A stretch of 64,000 nt of DNA from QHXM01 sp963697975 (GTDB lineage: Bacteria > Acidobacteriota > Blastocatellia > Pyrinomonadales > Pyrinomonadaceae): contig OY969111.1 of the NCBI GenBank assembly GCA_963697975.1, positions 2,356,001 to 2,420,000 of the forward strand. Reading direction: 5' to 3'. Below, one piece after another: positions 52,862-62,170 of this stretch. Position 1 is the stretch's first letter. Each line of letters opens with the position of its first letter. The notes beneath the pieces were generated by a model that saw only the letters and a list, made by a program, of their open reading frames with translations, had not been told where the DNA came from and did not search any database. A program made the translations under genes and the position numbers.

Positions 52862-55800
52862 GTCGTCGTCGTCGTCTCATCCAACTTGTAGAGCCAAACA
52901 CGCAGGAGCGAGAGAAGCTGATCTATGTCCAGCGGCTTCGAGATGTAATCCGAGGCTCCTGCTTCGATACAGCGGTCACGGTCGGCCTTCATGGCCTTGG
53001 CCGTCAGCGCGATGATGGGAAGCTGCCGGAACTCAGCCATCTCGCGAATCGCCCTGATCGCTTCGTACCCGTCCATGCCCGGCATCATGATGTCCATCAG
53101 GACCACCTCGATGTCGGACGCTTCCTTCAACAAATCTATGCCTTCCTGCCCGTTCTCCGCGTGGATGACATCCATGTTGTGGCTTTCGAGCGCGCTGGTC
53201 AAAGCGAAGATGTTACGCACGTCGTCGTCAACAATCAGGACTTTTCGTCCGGCCAGCACGGGGTCACGGCGATGCAGTTGCTCCAGCATCCGCCGTTTGG
53301 GTTCGGGCAGGTTAGCCTCGACGCGGTGCAGGAAGAGAGCGGTTTCGGCGAGCAGTCTTTCCGGCGAACTCGCTTCCTTGACAATGATGGCGTCGGCCAC
53401 CTTACGCAGTTGCGTCTCTTCCTTGGGCGTTAATTCCTTGCCCGTGTAGACAATGATGGGAAGATCGGCGCGACCGAGTTCATTCTGAATCTTCTCGATC
53501 AAATCAAAGCCGGTCATATCGGGGAGTTTCAGGTCAAGCACCATGCAGTCAAACGGCTCTTCCCTGAGCGCGGTTAAGGCTTCCTCGCCCGTTTCAACTG
53601 CGGTGGTGATGACATCGCCGTTGCCGATTAACTCCACGATGCTCATCCGCTGCGCTTCATCATCTTCCACGACGAGCAGCTTTCTGACACGTTTCTCGGC
53701 AAAGGTGGCGAGCTGGTCAAAGGCGGAGGCAAGGTCTTCGCGGCTGACAGGTTTTTGCAGATGCGTGATTGCGCCCGAATGCAACGCACGCTGGCGCTGC
53801 TCCTCGCCGGAGATGATATGCACAGGAATGTGGCTGGTGTTCGGGTCGTGCTTCAGGCGATCAAGCACCGTCCACCCGTCACGGTCGGGGAGCTTGAGGT
53901 CGAGCGTGATGGCGTCCGGCTTGTACTTACGCGCCAGTTCCAACGCCGCATCGCCGCGAGTGGCAACCACACCTTTGAAGCCTTTCTCACGAGCCAGATC
54001 AAGCAGGATGCCCGCGAAGTTGATGTCATCCTCGACAATCAAGACCACATGCTCGCCGTCGAAGATCGAGTAACGATCATCAGAGACCTCACTCTCTTCG
54101 TCCGGCGCATACAGATCAACACTGGAGACGGCGCTGGGCAACCAACCCGCCGCGATTCTGCCCGGTGTTCCGGCGTCTTCCGAAGATGGCCGCGAAATAC
54201 GGCCTTGCATTCCGCCGTTACCGGCGGCAGCGGGCGTGTACGTCTTCGGCAAATAGAGCGTAAAGGTGCTGCCCTCGTTCGGCATACTGGCGACGCGAAT
54301 CTCGCCGCCGAGCAGGCGCGCGATTTCGCGGCTGATTGAAAGGCCCAGCCCCGTTCCGCCGTACTTGCGACTGGTCGTGCCGTCGGCCTGCTGAAACGCC
54401 TCGAAGATGATGCGCTGCTTGTCCGCCGCAATTCCTATCCCTGTATCAATCACGGAGAAGGCGATCACCTCTCCGGCGCGGTTCAAAGACTCCTGCTGGA
54501 AGCGTATCTGCTCCGTCACCGGCTCGATACGCAGCGTCACCTTGCCCTCTTCGGTAAACTTGAAAGCATTCGAGAGCAGGTTTTTGAGAATCTGCTGCAA
54601 GCGTTTTTCGTCCGTGCGAAGTGAGGGGCCAAGCTCATCATTGCGCTCGACGATGAACTCAAGGCTCTTATCCTGCGCGACCTGATGGAAGCTGCGCTCC
54701 AACTGCTCGACCACATCACCGAACGAGACATCATTAATATCAATTGCCATCATGCCCGATTCGATCTTGGAGAGGTCTAAGATATCGTTGATGAGCGAGA
54801 GCAGGTCTGCGCCGGAGGAGTGGATTGTTTCGGCAAACTGCACCTGCTTGGTATCAAGGTTCTCGTCCACGTTCTGTGCCAACTGGCGCGAGAGAATCAG
54901 CATGCTATTTAAGGGCGTGCGCAGTTCGTGCGACATGTTGGCGAGGAACTCCGATTTGTACTTGGAGGTCAAGGCCAGTTGCTCGGCCTTCTCTTCCATA
55001 GCCCAGCGCGCTTCTTCCACTTCGCGGTTCTTGGCTTCGACTTCCGCCTTCTGCTTCGCCAGGAGTGTGGCCTTCTCCTGCAACTCCTCGTTGGTCTGCT
55101 GCAACTCTTCCTGCTGGCTCTTGAGAAGCTCTTCGGATTCGCGCAGGGACTCGGCTTGTTTCTCAAGCTGCTCGTTGGTCTTCTTCAGTTCGTCCTGCTG
55201 GCTCTGTAGCTCTGTGGCCAAAGCCTGCGACTGCAAGAGCAGTTGTTCGGTTCGCGTGTTGGCTTCAATCGTGTTCAGCACGATGCCGATGCTTTCCGTC
55301 AATTGATCGAGGAAGGTGAGATGCGTGTCGTTGAAGCGATTGAAGGAGGCAAGCTCGATCACCGCTTTGACCTCGTTCTCGAAGAGCACCGGCAGCACGA
55401 TGATATTGAGCGGCACGGCCTGTCCCAGACCGGAGCCGATGTGGATGTAATCATCGGGGACGTTGGTCAGCAGGATTCTTTCGCGTTCCAGCACACACTG
55501 GCCGACCAGCCCCTGCCCCGGCTTGAACTCGTTGGCAAGATTCTTACGTTCCGTGAAGGCGTAGCTGCCGAGCAGTTTCATCAAGGGCGTGCCGTTGTCG
55601 CCTCCGTTGACGTAGAAGATGCCCTGTTGCGCGTCCACGAGCGGCGCGAGTTCGGACAGGACCATCTGCGAGACGGTCGTCATGTCGCGCTGGCCTTGCA
55701 GCATACGCGTGAAGCGCGCGAGGTTCGTCTTCAACCAGTCCTGCTCGGTATTCTTCTGCGTCGTCTCCTTGAGATTGATAATCATCTCGTTGATGTTGTC

Positions 55801-58707
55801 TTTGAGCTTGGCGACTTCGCCCTGCGCTTCGACGGCGATGGAGCGGGTGAGATCGCCCTTCGTCACGGCGGTGGAGACTTCGGCGATGGCTCGCACCTGC
55901 GTGGTCAAATTCGCGGCGAGTCCGTTGACGTTGTCCGTCAAATCGCGCCACGTTCCGGCAGCGCCGGGCACGTTGGCCTGACCGCCGAGCTTGCCTTCGA
56001 CGCCCACCTCGCGCGCCACCGTCGTGACCTGATCGGCGAAGGTGGCGAGCGTGTCCGTCATGCTGTTGATGGTATCGGCCAGCTCCGCAATCTCGCCCTT
56101 GGCCTCCACCGTCAGCTTGCGTTCCAGATCGCCGTTGGCGACCGCCGTCACGACCTTGGCGATGCCGCGCACTTGCCCGGTCAAGTTTCCGGCCATCGAA
56201 TTCACGTTATCGGTCAGGTCTTTCCACGTACCCGCCACCCCGCGCACGTCTGCCTGTCCACCGAGCTTGCCTTCCGTTCCTACTTCGCGCGCCACGCGTG
56301 TGACTTCCGACGCGAACGAGTTCAATTGATCCACCATCGTATTGATGGTGTTCTTGAGTTCGAGGATTTCGCCCTTCACGTCCACCGTAATCTTCTTCGA
56401 CAAGTCACCGTTAGCGACTGCGGTCGTCACTTCCGCGATGTTTCGTACCTGACTCGTCAGGTTGCCCGCCATGAAGTTCACATTGTCAGTTAAGTCTTTC
56501 CACGTTCCGGCGACACCCTTAACTTCCGCCTGACCGCCGAGCTTGCCTTCCGTTCCTACCTCACGAGCTACGCGCGTCACTTCCGATGCGAACGAGTTAA
56601 GCTGGTCAACCATCGTGTTGATGGTGTTCTTCAATTCCAGAATCTCTCCACGAACATCCACCGTAATCTTCTTCGATAGATCGCCGTTGGCGACCGCCGT
56701 TGTCACTTCGGCGATGTTTCGCACCTGACTGGTAAGATTTCCGGCCATGAAGTTCACGTTATCGGTCAAATCCTTCCACGTTCCGGCCACGCCTGTGACC
56801 TGCGCCTGCCCGCCCAGCTTGCCTTCCGTACCCACTTCACGCGCCACGCGCGTCACTTCCGAAGCGAAGGAACTGAGTTGATCCACCATCGTATTGATGG
56901 TGTTCTTTAGCTCAAGGATTTCACCTTTCACGTCTACCGTAATCTTCTTCGACAAGTCGCCATTGGCGACAGCCGTCGTCACCTCTGCGATGTTTCGCAC
57001 CTGCCCGGTCAAGTTCCCGGCCATCGAATTCACACTGTCGGTCAAGTCTTTCCACGTACCCGCCACCCCGCGCACATCAGCCTGACCGCCGAGCTTGCCT
57101 TCCGTACCCACCTCACGCGCCACGCGTGTTACTTCGGAAGCGAATCCGTTCAGTTGATCCACCATCGTATTGATGGTGTCTTTGAGTTCAAGAATTTCGC
57201 CCCGGACATCTACCGTAATCTTCTTTGACAAATCCCCGTTCGCAACTGCGGTCGTCACTTCCGCAATGTTTCGCACCTGACCAGTTAAGTTTCCGGCCAT
57301 CGAGTTGACGCTATCGGTCAAATCCTTCCACGTTCCGGCCACGCCTTTCACCTCGGCCTGACCGCCCAGCTTTCCTTCGGAACCGACTTCTCGTGCCACG
57401 CGCGTCACTTCCGACGCGAAGCCGTTGAGCTGGTCAACCATCGTGTTGATGGTATCTTTCAACTCAAGGATTTCGCCCTTCACGTCCACCGTAATCTTCT
57501 TCGACAAGTCGCCATTGGCGACAGCCGTCGTCACCTCTGCGATGTTTCGCACCTGACTGGTAAGATTTCCGGCCATGAAGTTCACATTGTCAGTCAAGTC
57601 CTTCCACGTGCCCGCTACACCTTTAACGTCAGCCTGCCCGCCGAGCTTGCCTTCCGTACCCACTTCACGCGCCACGCGTGTGACTTCCGACGCGAACGAG
57701 TTCAACTGATCCACCATCGTATTGATGGTGTTCTTGAGTTCGAGGATTTCGCCCTTCACGTCTACCGTAATCTTCTTCGACAAGTCGCCATTGGCGACAG
57801 CCGTCGTCACCTCTGCGATGTTTCGCACTTGCCCGGTCAAGTTTCCGGCCATCGAATTCACGTTATCGGTCAGGTCTTTCCACGTACCCGCCACCCCGCG
57901 CACGTCTGCCTGTCCACCGAGCTTGCCTTCCGTTCCTACTTCGCGCGCCACGCGTGTGACTTCCGACGCGAACGAATTCAATTGATCCACCATCGTATTG
58001 ATGGTGTTCTTCAACTCCAGAATCTCGCCTTTCACGTCTACCGTGATCTTCTTCGACAAGTCACCGTTAGCGACTGCGGTCGTCACTTCCGCGATGTTTC
58101 GTACCTGAGCGGTGAGATTTCCGGCCATCGAGTTGACGCTGTCGGTCAAATCTTTCCATGTGCCCGCCACGCCCTTGACCTTCGCTTCGCCGCCGAGCTT
58201 GCCTTCCGTTCCCACCTCGCGCGCCACGCGCGTCACTTCCGATGCGAACGATCCCAACTGGTCAACCATCGAGTTGACGATCTTGACGGAGCGCAGGAAC
58301 TCACCCTTCAATGGCCTGCCTTCGACATCGAGCGCCATGCGCTGCGACAAATCGCCGTTGGCGACCGCGCCGATGACGCGCGCCATCTCACTTGTGGGCC
58401 GTGCCATGTCGTCAATCAAATCGTTGGTCGAATCCACCAAACTGACCCATGAGCCTCCGGCGGCTGGCACATTCGCGCGTTGCGTGATCTTGCCTTCACG
58501 CCCGACCACGCGGCTGATGCGCTCCATCTCTTTGGCCATCTGTTCATTCAAGGCGATGATGTCATTCAGAGTGTCAGCTATTTTTCCGGCTTCGCCCGTC
58601 CACTCGGTTGGCAGCCGCGCGGAAAAGTCGCCTTTCTTGAAAGCCATCAGGGTTTTCAGCAGTAGCTTGGTATCGAGAGCATCCGTGTTCGCTTGTTGAT
58701 TTCGCAT
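52858..58707 (-). CDS. Giant poly-HAMP hybrid histidine kinase
   Basis: 1949 residues, no membrane segment. The first half is a HAMP array: I count 11 units of the type (A)NGDLSKKITVDVKGEI, seven of them almost identical, alternating with a second HAMP-like type (GKLGGQADVRGVAGTWKDL). The repeat unit is 92 residues, or 276 bases in DNA. Then comes a GAF domain (about residues 1050-1220), a long coiled coil, HisKA (FLANMSHELRTPLNSM), HATPase (KNLLSNAFKFTEEGK), and three receivers (VVLIVEDDINFAGI; KLLVVEDDEAQRMSI; KVLIVDDDVRNIFAL), the last two with VLDLKLPDMTG and VLMDIMMPGMDG. The layout recalls fungal group III osmosensor kinases, which also have about 92-residue HAMP repeats. The start has an AGGAAG site. 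Confidence 0.93.
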   Translation of the reverse strand: MRNQQANTDALDTKLLLKTLMAFKKGDFSARLPTEWTGEAGKIADTLNDIIALNEQMAKEMERISRVVGREGKITQRANVPAAGGSWVSLVDSTNDLIDDMARPTSEMARVIGAVANGDLSQRMALDVEGRPLKGEFLRSVKIVNSMVDQLGSFASEVTRVAREVGTEGKLGGEAKVKGVAGTWKDLTDSVNSMAGNLTAQVRNIAEVTTAVANGDLSKKITVDVKGEILELKNTINTMVDQLNSFASEVTRVAREVGTEGKLGGQADVRGVAGTWKDLTDNVNSMAGNLTGQVRNIAEVTTAVANGDLSKKITVDVKGEILELKNTINTMVDQLNSFASEVTRVAREVGTEGKLGGQADVKGVAGTWKDLTDNVNFMAGNLTSQVRNIAEVTTAVANGDLSKKITVDVKGEILELKDTINTMVDQLNGFASEVTRVAREVGSEGKLGGQAEVKGVAGTWKDLTDSVNSMAGNLTGQVRNIAEVTTAVANGDLSKKITVDVRGEILELKDTINTMVDQLNGFASEVTRVAREVGTEGKLGGQADVRGVAGTWKDLTDSVNSMAGNLTGQVRNIAEVTTAVANGDLSKKITVDVKGEILELKNTINTMVDQLSSFASEVTRVAREVGTEGKLGGQAQVTGVAGTWKDLTDNVNFMAGNLTSQVRNIAEVTTAVANGDLSKKITVDVRGEILELKNTINTMVDQLNSFASEVTRVAREVGTEGKLGGQAEVKGVAGTWKDLTDNVNFMAGNLTSQVRNIAEVTTAVANGDLSKKITVDVKGEILELKNTINTMVDQLNSFASEVTRVAREVGTEGKLGGQADVRGVAGTWKDLTDNVNSMAGNLTGQVRGIAKVVTAVANGDLERKLTVEAKGEIAELADTINSMTDTLATFADQVTTVAREVGVEGKLGGQANVPGAAGTWRDLTDNVNGLAANLTTQVRAIAEVSTAVTKGDLTRSIAVEAQGEVAKLKDNINEMIINLKETTQKNTEQDWLKTNLARFTRMLQGQRDMTTVSQMVLSELAPLVDAQQGIFYVNGGDNGTPLMKLLGSYAFTERKNLANEFKPGQGLVGQCVLERERILLTNVPDDYIHIGSGLGQAVPLNIIVLPVLFENEVKAVIELASFNRFNDTHLTFLDQLTESIGIVLNTIEANTRTEQLLLQSQALATELQSQQDELKKTNEQLEKQAESLRESEELLKSQQEELQQTNEELQEKATLLAKQKAEVEAKNREVEEARWAMEEKAEQLALTSKYKSEFLANMSHELRTPLNSMLILSRQLAQNVDENLDTKQVQFAETIHSSGADLLSLINDILDLSKIESGMMAIDINDVSFGDVVEQLERSFHQVAQDKSLEFIVERNDELGPSLRTDEKRLQQILKNLLSNAFKFTEEGKVTLRIEPVTEQIRFQQESLNRAGEVIAFSVIDTGIGIAADKQRIIFEAFQQADGTTSRKYGGTGLGLSISREIARLLGGEIRVASMPNEGSTFTLYLPKTYTPAAAGNGGMQGRISRPSSEDAGTPGRIAAGWLPSAVSSVDLYAPDEESEVSDDRYSIFDGEHVVLIVEDDINFAGILLDLAREKGFKGVVATRGDAALELARKYKPDAITLDLKLPDRDGWTVLDRLKHDPNTSHIPVHIISGEEQRQRALHSGAITHLQKPVSREDLASAFDQLATFAEKRVRKLLVVEDDEAQRMSIVELIGNGDVITTAVETGEEALTALREEPFDCMVLDLKLPDMTGFDLIEKIQNELGRADLPIIVYTGKELTPKEETQLRKVADAIIVKEASSPERLLAETALFLHRVEANLPEPKRRMLEQLHRRDPVLAGRKVLIVDDDVRNIFALTSALESHNMDVIHAENGQEGIDLLKEASDIEVVLMDIMMPGMDGYEAIRAIREMAEFRQLPIIALTAKAMKADRDRCIEAGASDYISKPLDIDQLLSLLRVWLYKLDETTTTT
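55930..58330 (-). repeat. 276-base tandem repeats in the HAMP array
   Basis: Unit ends marked by ATTGATGGTGTTCTTGAG-like sequence recur every 276 bases (for example near 56341, 56617, 56893, 57169, 57445, 57721 and 57997). Seven units are nearly identical in DNA as well as protein, suggesting recent copying or gene conversion. Confidence 0.8.
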
Positions 58708-59124
58708 CGCTTCCTTTCGACAATCATCCCTTGCAGGGGTATTGAAGAATTATTAAATTGCCGGAGAGTGTCCAGAGCCTCCGAAAAGCATATTTCAGAT
58801 GTGAAGTCTCGCGGGGCGGCAGTCCGGCAAAGCCCTGCCGATACTTCGGCCTACTTAGGGGAAATTAGGTGGGGGAATTTGTTTAACGTCAGCCGGAATT
58901 TCCTCCGACGACATATTTATACCTGAGCAGGCGGAAAGATGTAAACACCTTTGAATATCAACCCTAAATCTGCTGTTTCCACGCGCATCGTGAATAAGGA
59001 TTGAACAGTTTCCAATCCAGGGCAGTAAATGTAGTTGATTCACCTGTTCAGGCAATTACTTGTAAAAGTCTGGATTTAGTTTGTAGAAGCTACTGTCCTA
59101 TGCAGGGCTTTGTTAGATTTTTTG
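58708..59124. other. Intergenic region upstream of giant kinase
   Basis: About 420 bases before the kinase operon (minus strand) and after the oxidoreductase gene (same strand). A frame at 58855-59055 has no ribosome site and is not called. I see no clear promoter box. Confidence 0.4.
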
Positions 59125-60090
59125 TTATGTTCCAATAGATATGACTATTTTACCTTTATGGTTTCCTTCTCCAAAATACCGCATAGCTTCAGGTACTTCA
59201 CTTAACCTGTAAGGCCCATCTATCACAGGTTTGACTTTGCCAGCTTCAAAAAGCTCGCTCATATAAGCTAAATCCTTGTTTAGTTTCAGGGCAACGATAC
59301 GTATCTTCTTTTTACTGATTATTGAAATCAACGGCCACAGCAATAAAGCTTGAAAAAGTCGAGCCATGGAACCTCCGACGGTGACATAAATTCCATTGGG
59401 ACTTAAGGCGCGCATGTAATCGAGCATCGAACGATTCGTCTTAACATCGAGAATCAGGTCATAGCGCTGCCCATTTTTTGTGAAATCTTCTTGCGTGTAA
59501 TCAATGACGTGGTCAAAGCCCATTGAGCGCAGCATGTCCAATTTCCCTGAGCTGTCAACACCGGTCACTTCAACGTCGTACAATTTGGCAATCTGGATTG
59601 CAAAAGTACCGACACCCCCGCCCGCACCATTAATCAAGAGCTTTTGTCCTGATTGAATCTGCCCTTTATCACGAAGGCCCTGTATAGCCAGCATTGCCGC
59701 TTGAGGTATCGCCGCTGCTTCCTCGAAAGTCATACTGGCCGGTTTCAAGGCCAATGCATTTTCACGCGCACAGACATACTCGGCGAAACCGCCCCACTGG
59801 CCGCTCAGGTCCCCGAACACTTCATCCCCCGGCTGAAACTGCTTTACGTTCTTGCCAACCGCTTCAATTCGCCCTGCGATGTCGGAACCGAGTATTTTTT
59901 TCTTCGGTTTTAGAAGACCGGATAGCAGGCGATTGATGAAGTCACCCTGGAGGAGTCCCCAGTCCCAATCATTGATTGATACCGCACAAACTTTTATCAA
60001 GACCTCATCGTCTTTGGGAATGGGTTTATCTACCTCCTTTAATTCAAGGACATCAGGTGTTCCGTATTTAGTGAAGACAATCGCTTTCAT
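59125..60090 (-). CDS. NAD(P)-dependent MDR oxidoreductase
   Basis: A 321-residue zinc-free medium-chain dehydrogenase/reductase. GroES-like N-terminal domain (PKDDEVLIKVCAVSINDWDW) and Rossmann domain with the GAGGGVGTFAIQIAKLYDVE nucleotide loop. No structural zinc-ligand Cys cluster is seen, consistent with quinone oxidoreductase or enoyl reductase-like members. Base composition is more AT-rich than average here, possibly transferred. It is isolated from the neighbouring operons. Confidence 0.92.
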   Translation of the reverse strand: MKAIVFTKYGTPDVLELKEVDKPIPKDDEVLIKVCAVSINDWDWGLLQGDFINRLLSGLLKPKKKILGSDIAGRIEAVGKNVKQFQPGDEVFGDLSGQWGGFAEYVCARENALALKPASMTFEEAAAIPQAAMLAIQGLRDKGQIQSGQKLLINGAGGGVGTFAIQIAKLYDVEVTGVDSSGKLDMLRSMGFDHVIDYTQEDFTKNGQRYDLILDVKTNRSMLDYMRALSPNGIYVTVGGSMARLFQALLLWPLISIISKKKIRIVALKLNKDLAYMSELFEAGKVKPVIDGPYRLSEVPEAMRYFGEGNHKGKIVISIGT

Positions 60091-60437
60091 AAGTTTCCTT
60101 CAAGCTTACTTTAGTGTCATTCACAAAAGCTCAATCTCTATATTTTTAGTACGGTAAATTTCCACAAAAAGGTTCAGTGGTGGAGTTGTTATCTTACGAC
60201 GTTAGAGGTGAGTCAACTATAGTTATGACCTGAGAAAGTCAGGCTCACGCTTGCGGAGGGTGGTCAGGGAATTGGCGAGAAGTGGTTGTGAGGCTCACAA
60301 GCTTGCTCTCGATGACTTCATCGCTCGGCTATGGCGTTATGCGCGAAATGGCCGAAGCGGTGTGAGATGCCCGTTGTTAGTAGCTTTCGCTAATGACAAG
60401 ATAGAGCATTCCAGCACTAAAGCATTTGTCTTTAGCT
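60091..60437. other. Intergenic region downstream of small-gene run
   Basis: About 350 bases between the oxidoreductase start and the 75-residue gene end. A frame at 60251-60484 (+) overlaps the small gene and has no ribosome site; not called. No repeat or structure stands out. Confidence 0.4.
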
Positions 60438-60665
60438 TTAGGTCTGCCCGGTTTCGTCTCTATATTGCCGGACAAGCTCTTTGAGAAGCGGCGCATCATA
60501 GATGCGTTGGTCCGGCTCGTCTCCTGCTTTACGGAGCCGCCAGTAGACGGCGCGGATGAGGACGGTCTCGCCGCTTAAGAGGCCGCAATCAGCCAGAATA
60601 TCGGCGCGGTCGCGCCACACGTCATTGCAAATTTGCCTGAGTGTCTCTGAAGCTGGTGTACTCAT
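60438..60665 (-). CDS. Small hypothetical protein
   Basis: A 75-residue acidic helical protein (residues 1-26 SETLRQICNDVWRDRADILA, then a second half with YWRLRKAGDEPDQRIYDAPL). No Cys cluster, signal peptide or membrane segment. The family is not recognised. It starts 17 bases after the omega-like gene on the same strand, so it is probably cotranscribed. Confidence 0.5.
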   Translation of the reverse strand: MSTPASETLRQICNDVWRDRADILADCGLLSGETVLIRAVYWRLRKAGDEPDQRIYDAPLLKELVRQYRDETGQT

Positions 60666-60682
60666 GAAAAATCTATGTGGCC

Positions 60683-60964
60683 TCAGCCATTGCCGTCGCC
60701 ATCATTGGCTTTATCAGGCTGATCTTTGCTGGTGATGGTGAAAGGGACAAGTCCCCGCTTGGTTTCATCGAGCGCGATGCTTGTGTTTCGACGCCGCAAC
60801 GGGTCTGCGTCTATGCGTGGAAGCGAGCCGTGCAGCAATTGCTTGGCTCTTAAAGCCGCCACGACTATCAGCCGGTATCTTGAATCTATCCCCGGCCATT
60901 CGTTCTCGTAGGTCTTCGCGTCGTGGTTCAATCCGCCATTGTATGTTTTATCTTTTCCAGGCAT
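60683..60964 (-). CDS. RNA polymerase omega-like protein
   Basis: A 93-residue protein. The middle part (SRYRLIVVAALRAKQLLHGS, then RRNTSIALDETKRGLVPFTI) matches RpoZ: the RxKLxxxAAxRAxQL helix and the xxAxxEIxxGxVxY strand. Omega helps assemble the beta' subunit. This copy differs from typical omega by a long N-terminal extension (KTYNGGLNHDAKTYENEWPG) and lies in a small-gene context, not beside spoT/gmk. It may be a paralogue rather than the housekeeping subunit. Confidence 0.65.
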   Translation of the reverse strand: MPGKDKTYNGGLNHDAKTYENEWPGIDSRYRLIVVAALRAKQLLHGSLPRIDADPLRRRNTSIALDETKRGLVPFTITSKDQPDKANDGDGNG

Positions 60965-61002
60965 AAGGTGCTTCGACTCCCGTTTCCATCCTCAGATGAT
61001 TA

Positions 61003-61155
61003 CTAAAAGTTTTTGACCAGATAGAAGATGGCCGCTGCCGCGAAAACACTGATGACAACAAAGTGCGGCCAACTCACTACTGCATGATGACAATAGGGGC
61101 ATCTCATCTCTCGTAGTTGCAAAACTCTTCCACAGCTACGGCAATGCTTTTTCAT
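61003..61155 (-). CDS. Small zinc-ribbon membrane protein
   Basis: A 50-residue protein. CRSCGRVLQLREMRCPYCHH carries two CxxC pairs (zinc ribbon), followed by a hydrophobic helix (VVISVFAAAAIFYLV) and a short charged end. Below the usual length cutoff of gene finders. It is in the minus-strand run of small genes around 60-62 kb. Function is unknown; zinc-ribbon plus single-helix proteins are often partners of membrane complexes. Confidence 0.55.
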   Translation of the reverse strand: MKKHCRSCGRVLQLREMRCPYCHHAVVSWPHFVVISVFAAAAIFYLVKNF

Positions 61156-61205
61156 CTCAAACCCCGCGCGCTCTGAAGCATTCAGGCAAACGCTCGATAT
61201 TGATT

Positions 61206-61447
61206 TCAGGCTTGTTCAAACACACACGCCCAGCCCGTTCCGGCGCAGGTCAGGCACGCGTCCGTGACGTTGCGCCTGCCGCGTCCTTCACACTGGCGAC
61301 ATGGCCCGGAAGGCTGTGCCACCATGATCGCGCCCTTACCACCGCAGACGAGGCAGGAGATAACATAGCCCACGGAGACAGCACGCTTTCCGCTTCCCGT
61401 ACACCACGCGCACGTCTGCGACGTGAAGCTTTTTCTCGCTTAATCAT
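61206..61447 (-). pseudogene. DnaJ-type zinc-finger small protein, frame broken
   Basis: From the ATG at 61447 (AGAGGG ribosome site) the reading frame is in one phase for MIKREK, then the conserved sequence continues in another phase to a TGA at 61206. After the shift it contains CAWCTGSGKR, CLVCGGKG, CRQCEGRG and CLTCAGTG: four CxxCxGxG motifs exactly as in the DnaJ cysteine-rich zinc-finger domain. One extra A in the A5 run of GAGAAAAAGC restores an open frame of 80 residues. Possible causes are a sequencing/assembly indel, a true mutation or programmed frameshifting. Confidence 0.6.
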
Positions 61448-61592
61448 TTTTCACCCTCTCTCGCAAGATGCAGGATGAAGCAAACAATCGGACAGATGAA
61501 CGGCAGACCGCAAAGCAGTCTTGCGCCTTCAGAGGCGTTGCGCCTGAAAAATGTTTTTCGATTGGATTTTGAGATGCTACGAATTCAGGCAT
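61444..61592 (-). pseudogene. Small membrane protein, frame broken
   Basis: The ATG at 61592 has a good site (GAGGGAGAAG, about five bases before). After 14 residues the conserved-looking part (SEGARLLCGLPFICPIVCFI then LHLAREGEK) is in another phase. Adding one T to the T5 run (or one A to the A5 run) in CGAAAAACATTTTTC gives a 49-residue protein with one transmembrane helix. Its TGA overlaps the next ATG (AAATGA). Two such neighbours within 150 bases support an indel-prone sequence or an assembly error. Confidence 0.45.
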
Positions 61593-61840
61593 CAGGCTTC
61601 TCCCTCGGTAGTGGTCGTGTTTGAAAAAACAACAGACGGCACAAGAAGGGAGCTAACGAAGCCCGGTCCCGATGTCGAGAGGTGGATTTTCTAAAGAACA
61701 GTGTCAGTCAATTTATTTGACGAAAAGAGTATAACACTGAAAGACTCGTAACCGTACCTGGGGAGCGTCGTTCTCGAATGCTCACAGGCGCGCTCTCTAT
61801 TAAAGGGGAAATTAGAGGATGCGTGACGGGGCGATTACTA
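61593..61840. other. Intergenic stretch between small genes
   Basis: About 250 bases with no convincing gene, between the broken membrane-protein frame and the end of the 70-residue gene on the same strand. An AT-rich segment near 61700-61740 may hold a promoter for the small-gene run; no box is clear enough to call. Confidence 0.35.
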
Positions 61841-62053
61841 TTATGCGGCGCTAACGAGGCGATCAATCTGATCCTTCAAAGCCTCCGCCTGCGTGCCGAA
61901 AATTGTCCGGGTGATGTGGTCAACCAGAATAAACTCCAGCCTTGCCTGCGTCTCCTGCTGCTTTGGCTGAAAGTTGATGGCGACCACATTGGCGAGGTTG
62001 ATATACGAATCGCTTGTCCCGTCTTCCGTCTTGATAAAGCTGAGCTTATTCAT
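61841..62053 (-). CDS. Small hypothetical protein
   Basis: 70 residues from the third of three consecutive ATGs (62053): the AAGGAG ribosome site directly abuts the first ATG, six bases from the third. The central motif SDSYINLANVVAINFQPKQQ and LEFILVDHITRTIFGTQAEA form a compact strand-helix protein. No family is recognised. It follows the infA copy 2 gene on the same strand, 118 bases downstream. Confidence 0.55.
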   Translation of the reverse strand: MNKLSFIKTEDGTSDSYINLANVVAINFQPKQQETQARLEFILVDHITRTIFGTQAEALKDQIDRLVSAA

Positions 62054-62170
62054 CATCATCTCCTTAACTCCTGCGTGCTATCCATACCGTCAACGCTTTT
62101 TAAGGTCACGGGCTACCAGCCATTTGTCAGAAGATTGAGTTTAGCATCGAAAGACTTCCAAGCGACTCTC

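Noticed and set aside
55243..56493. 416-residue antisense frame in the HAMP kinase
   Set aside because: Its repeats mirror the kinase repeats in a shadow frame; the sense protein has clear domains.
55930..58330. Possible CRISPR array from regular repeats
   Set aside because: The unit is 276 bases of coding HAMP sequence without unique spacers; there are no cas genes.
58855..59055. 66-residue minus frame
   Set aside because: No ribosome site and no domain; probably non-coding leader.
60251..60484. 77-residue plus frame
   Set aside because: Overlaps the end of a supported small gene on the other strand and has no ribosome site.
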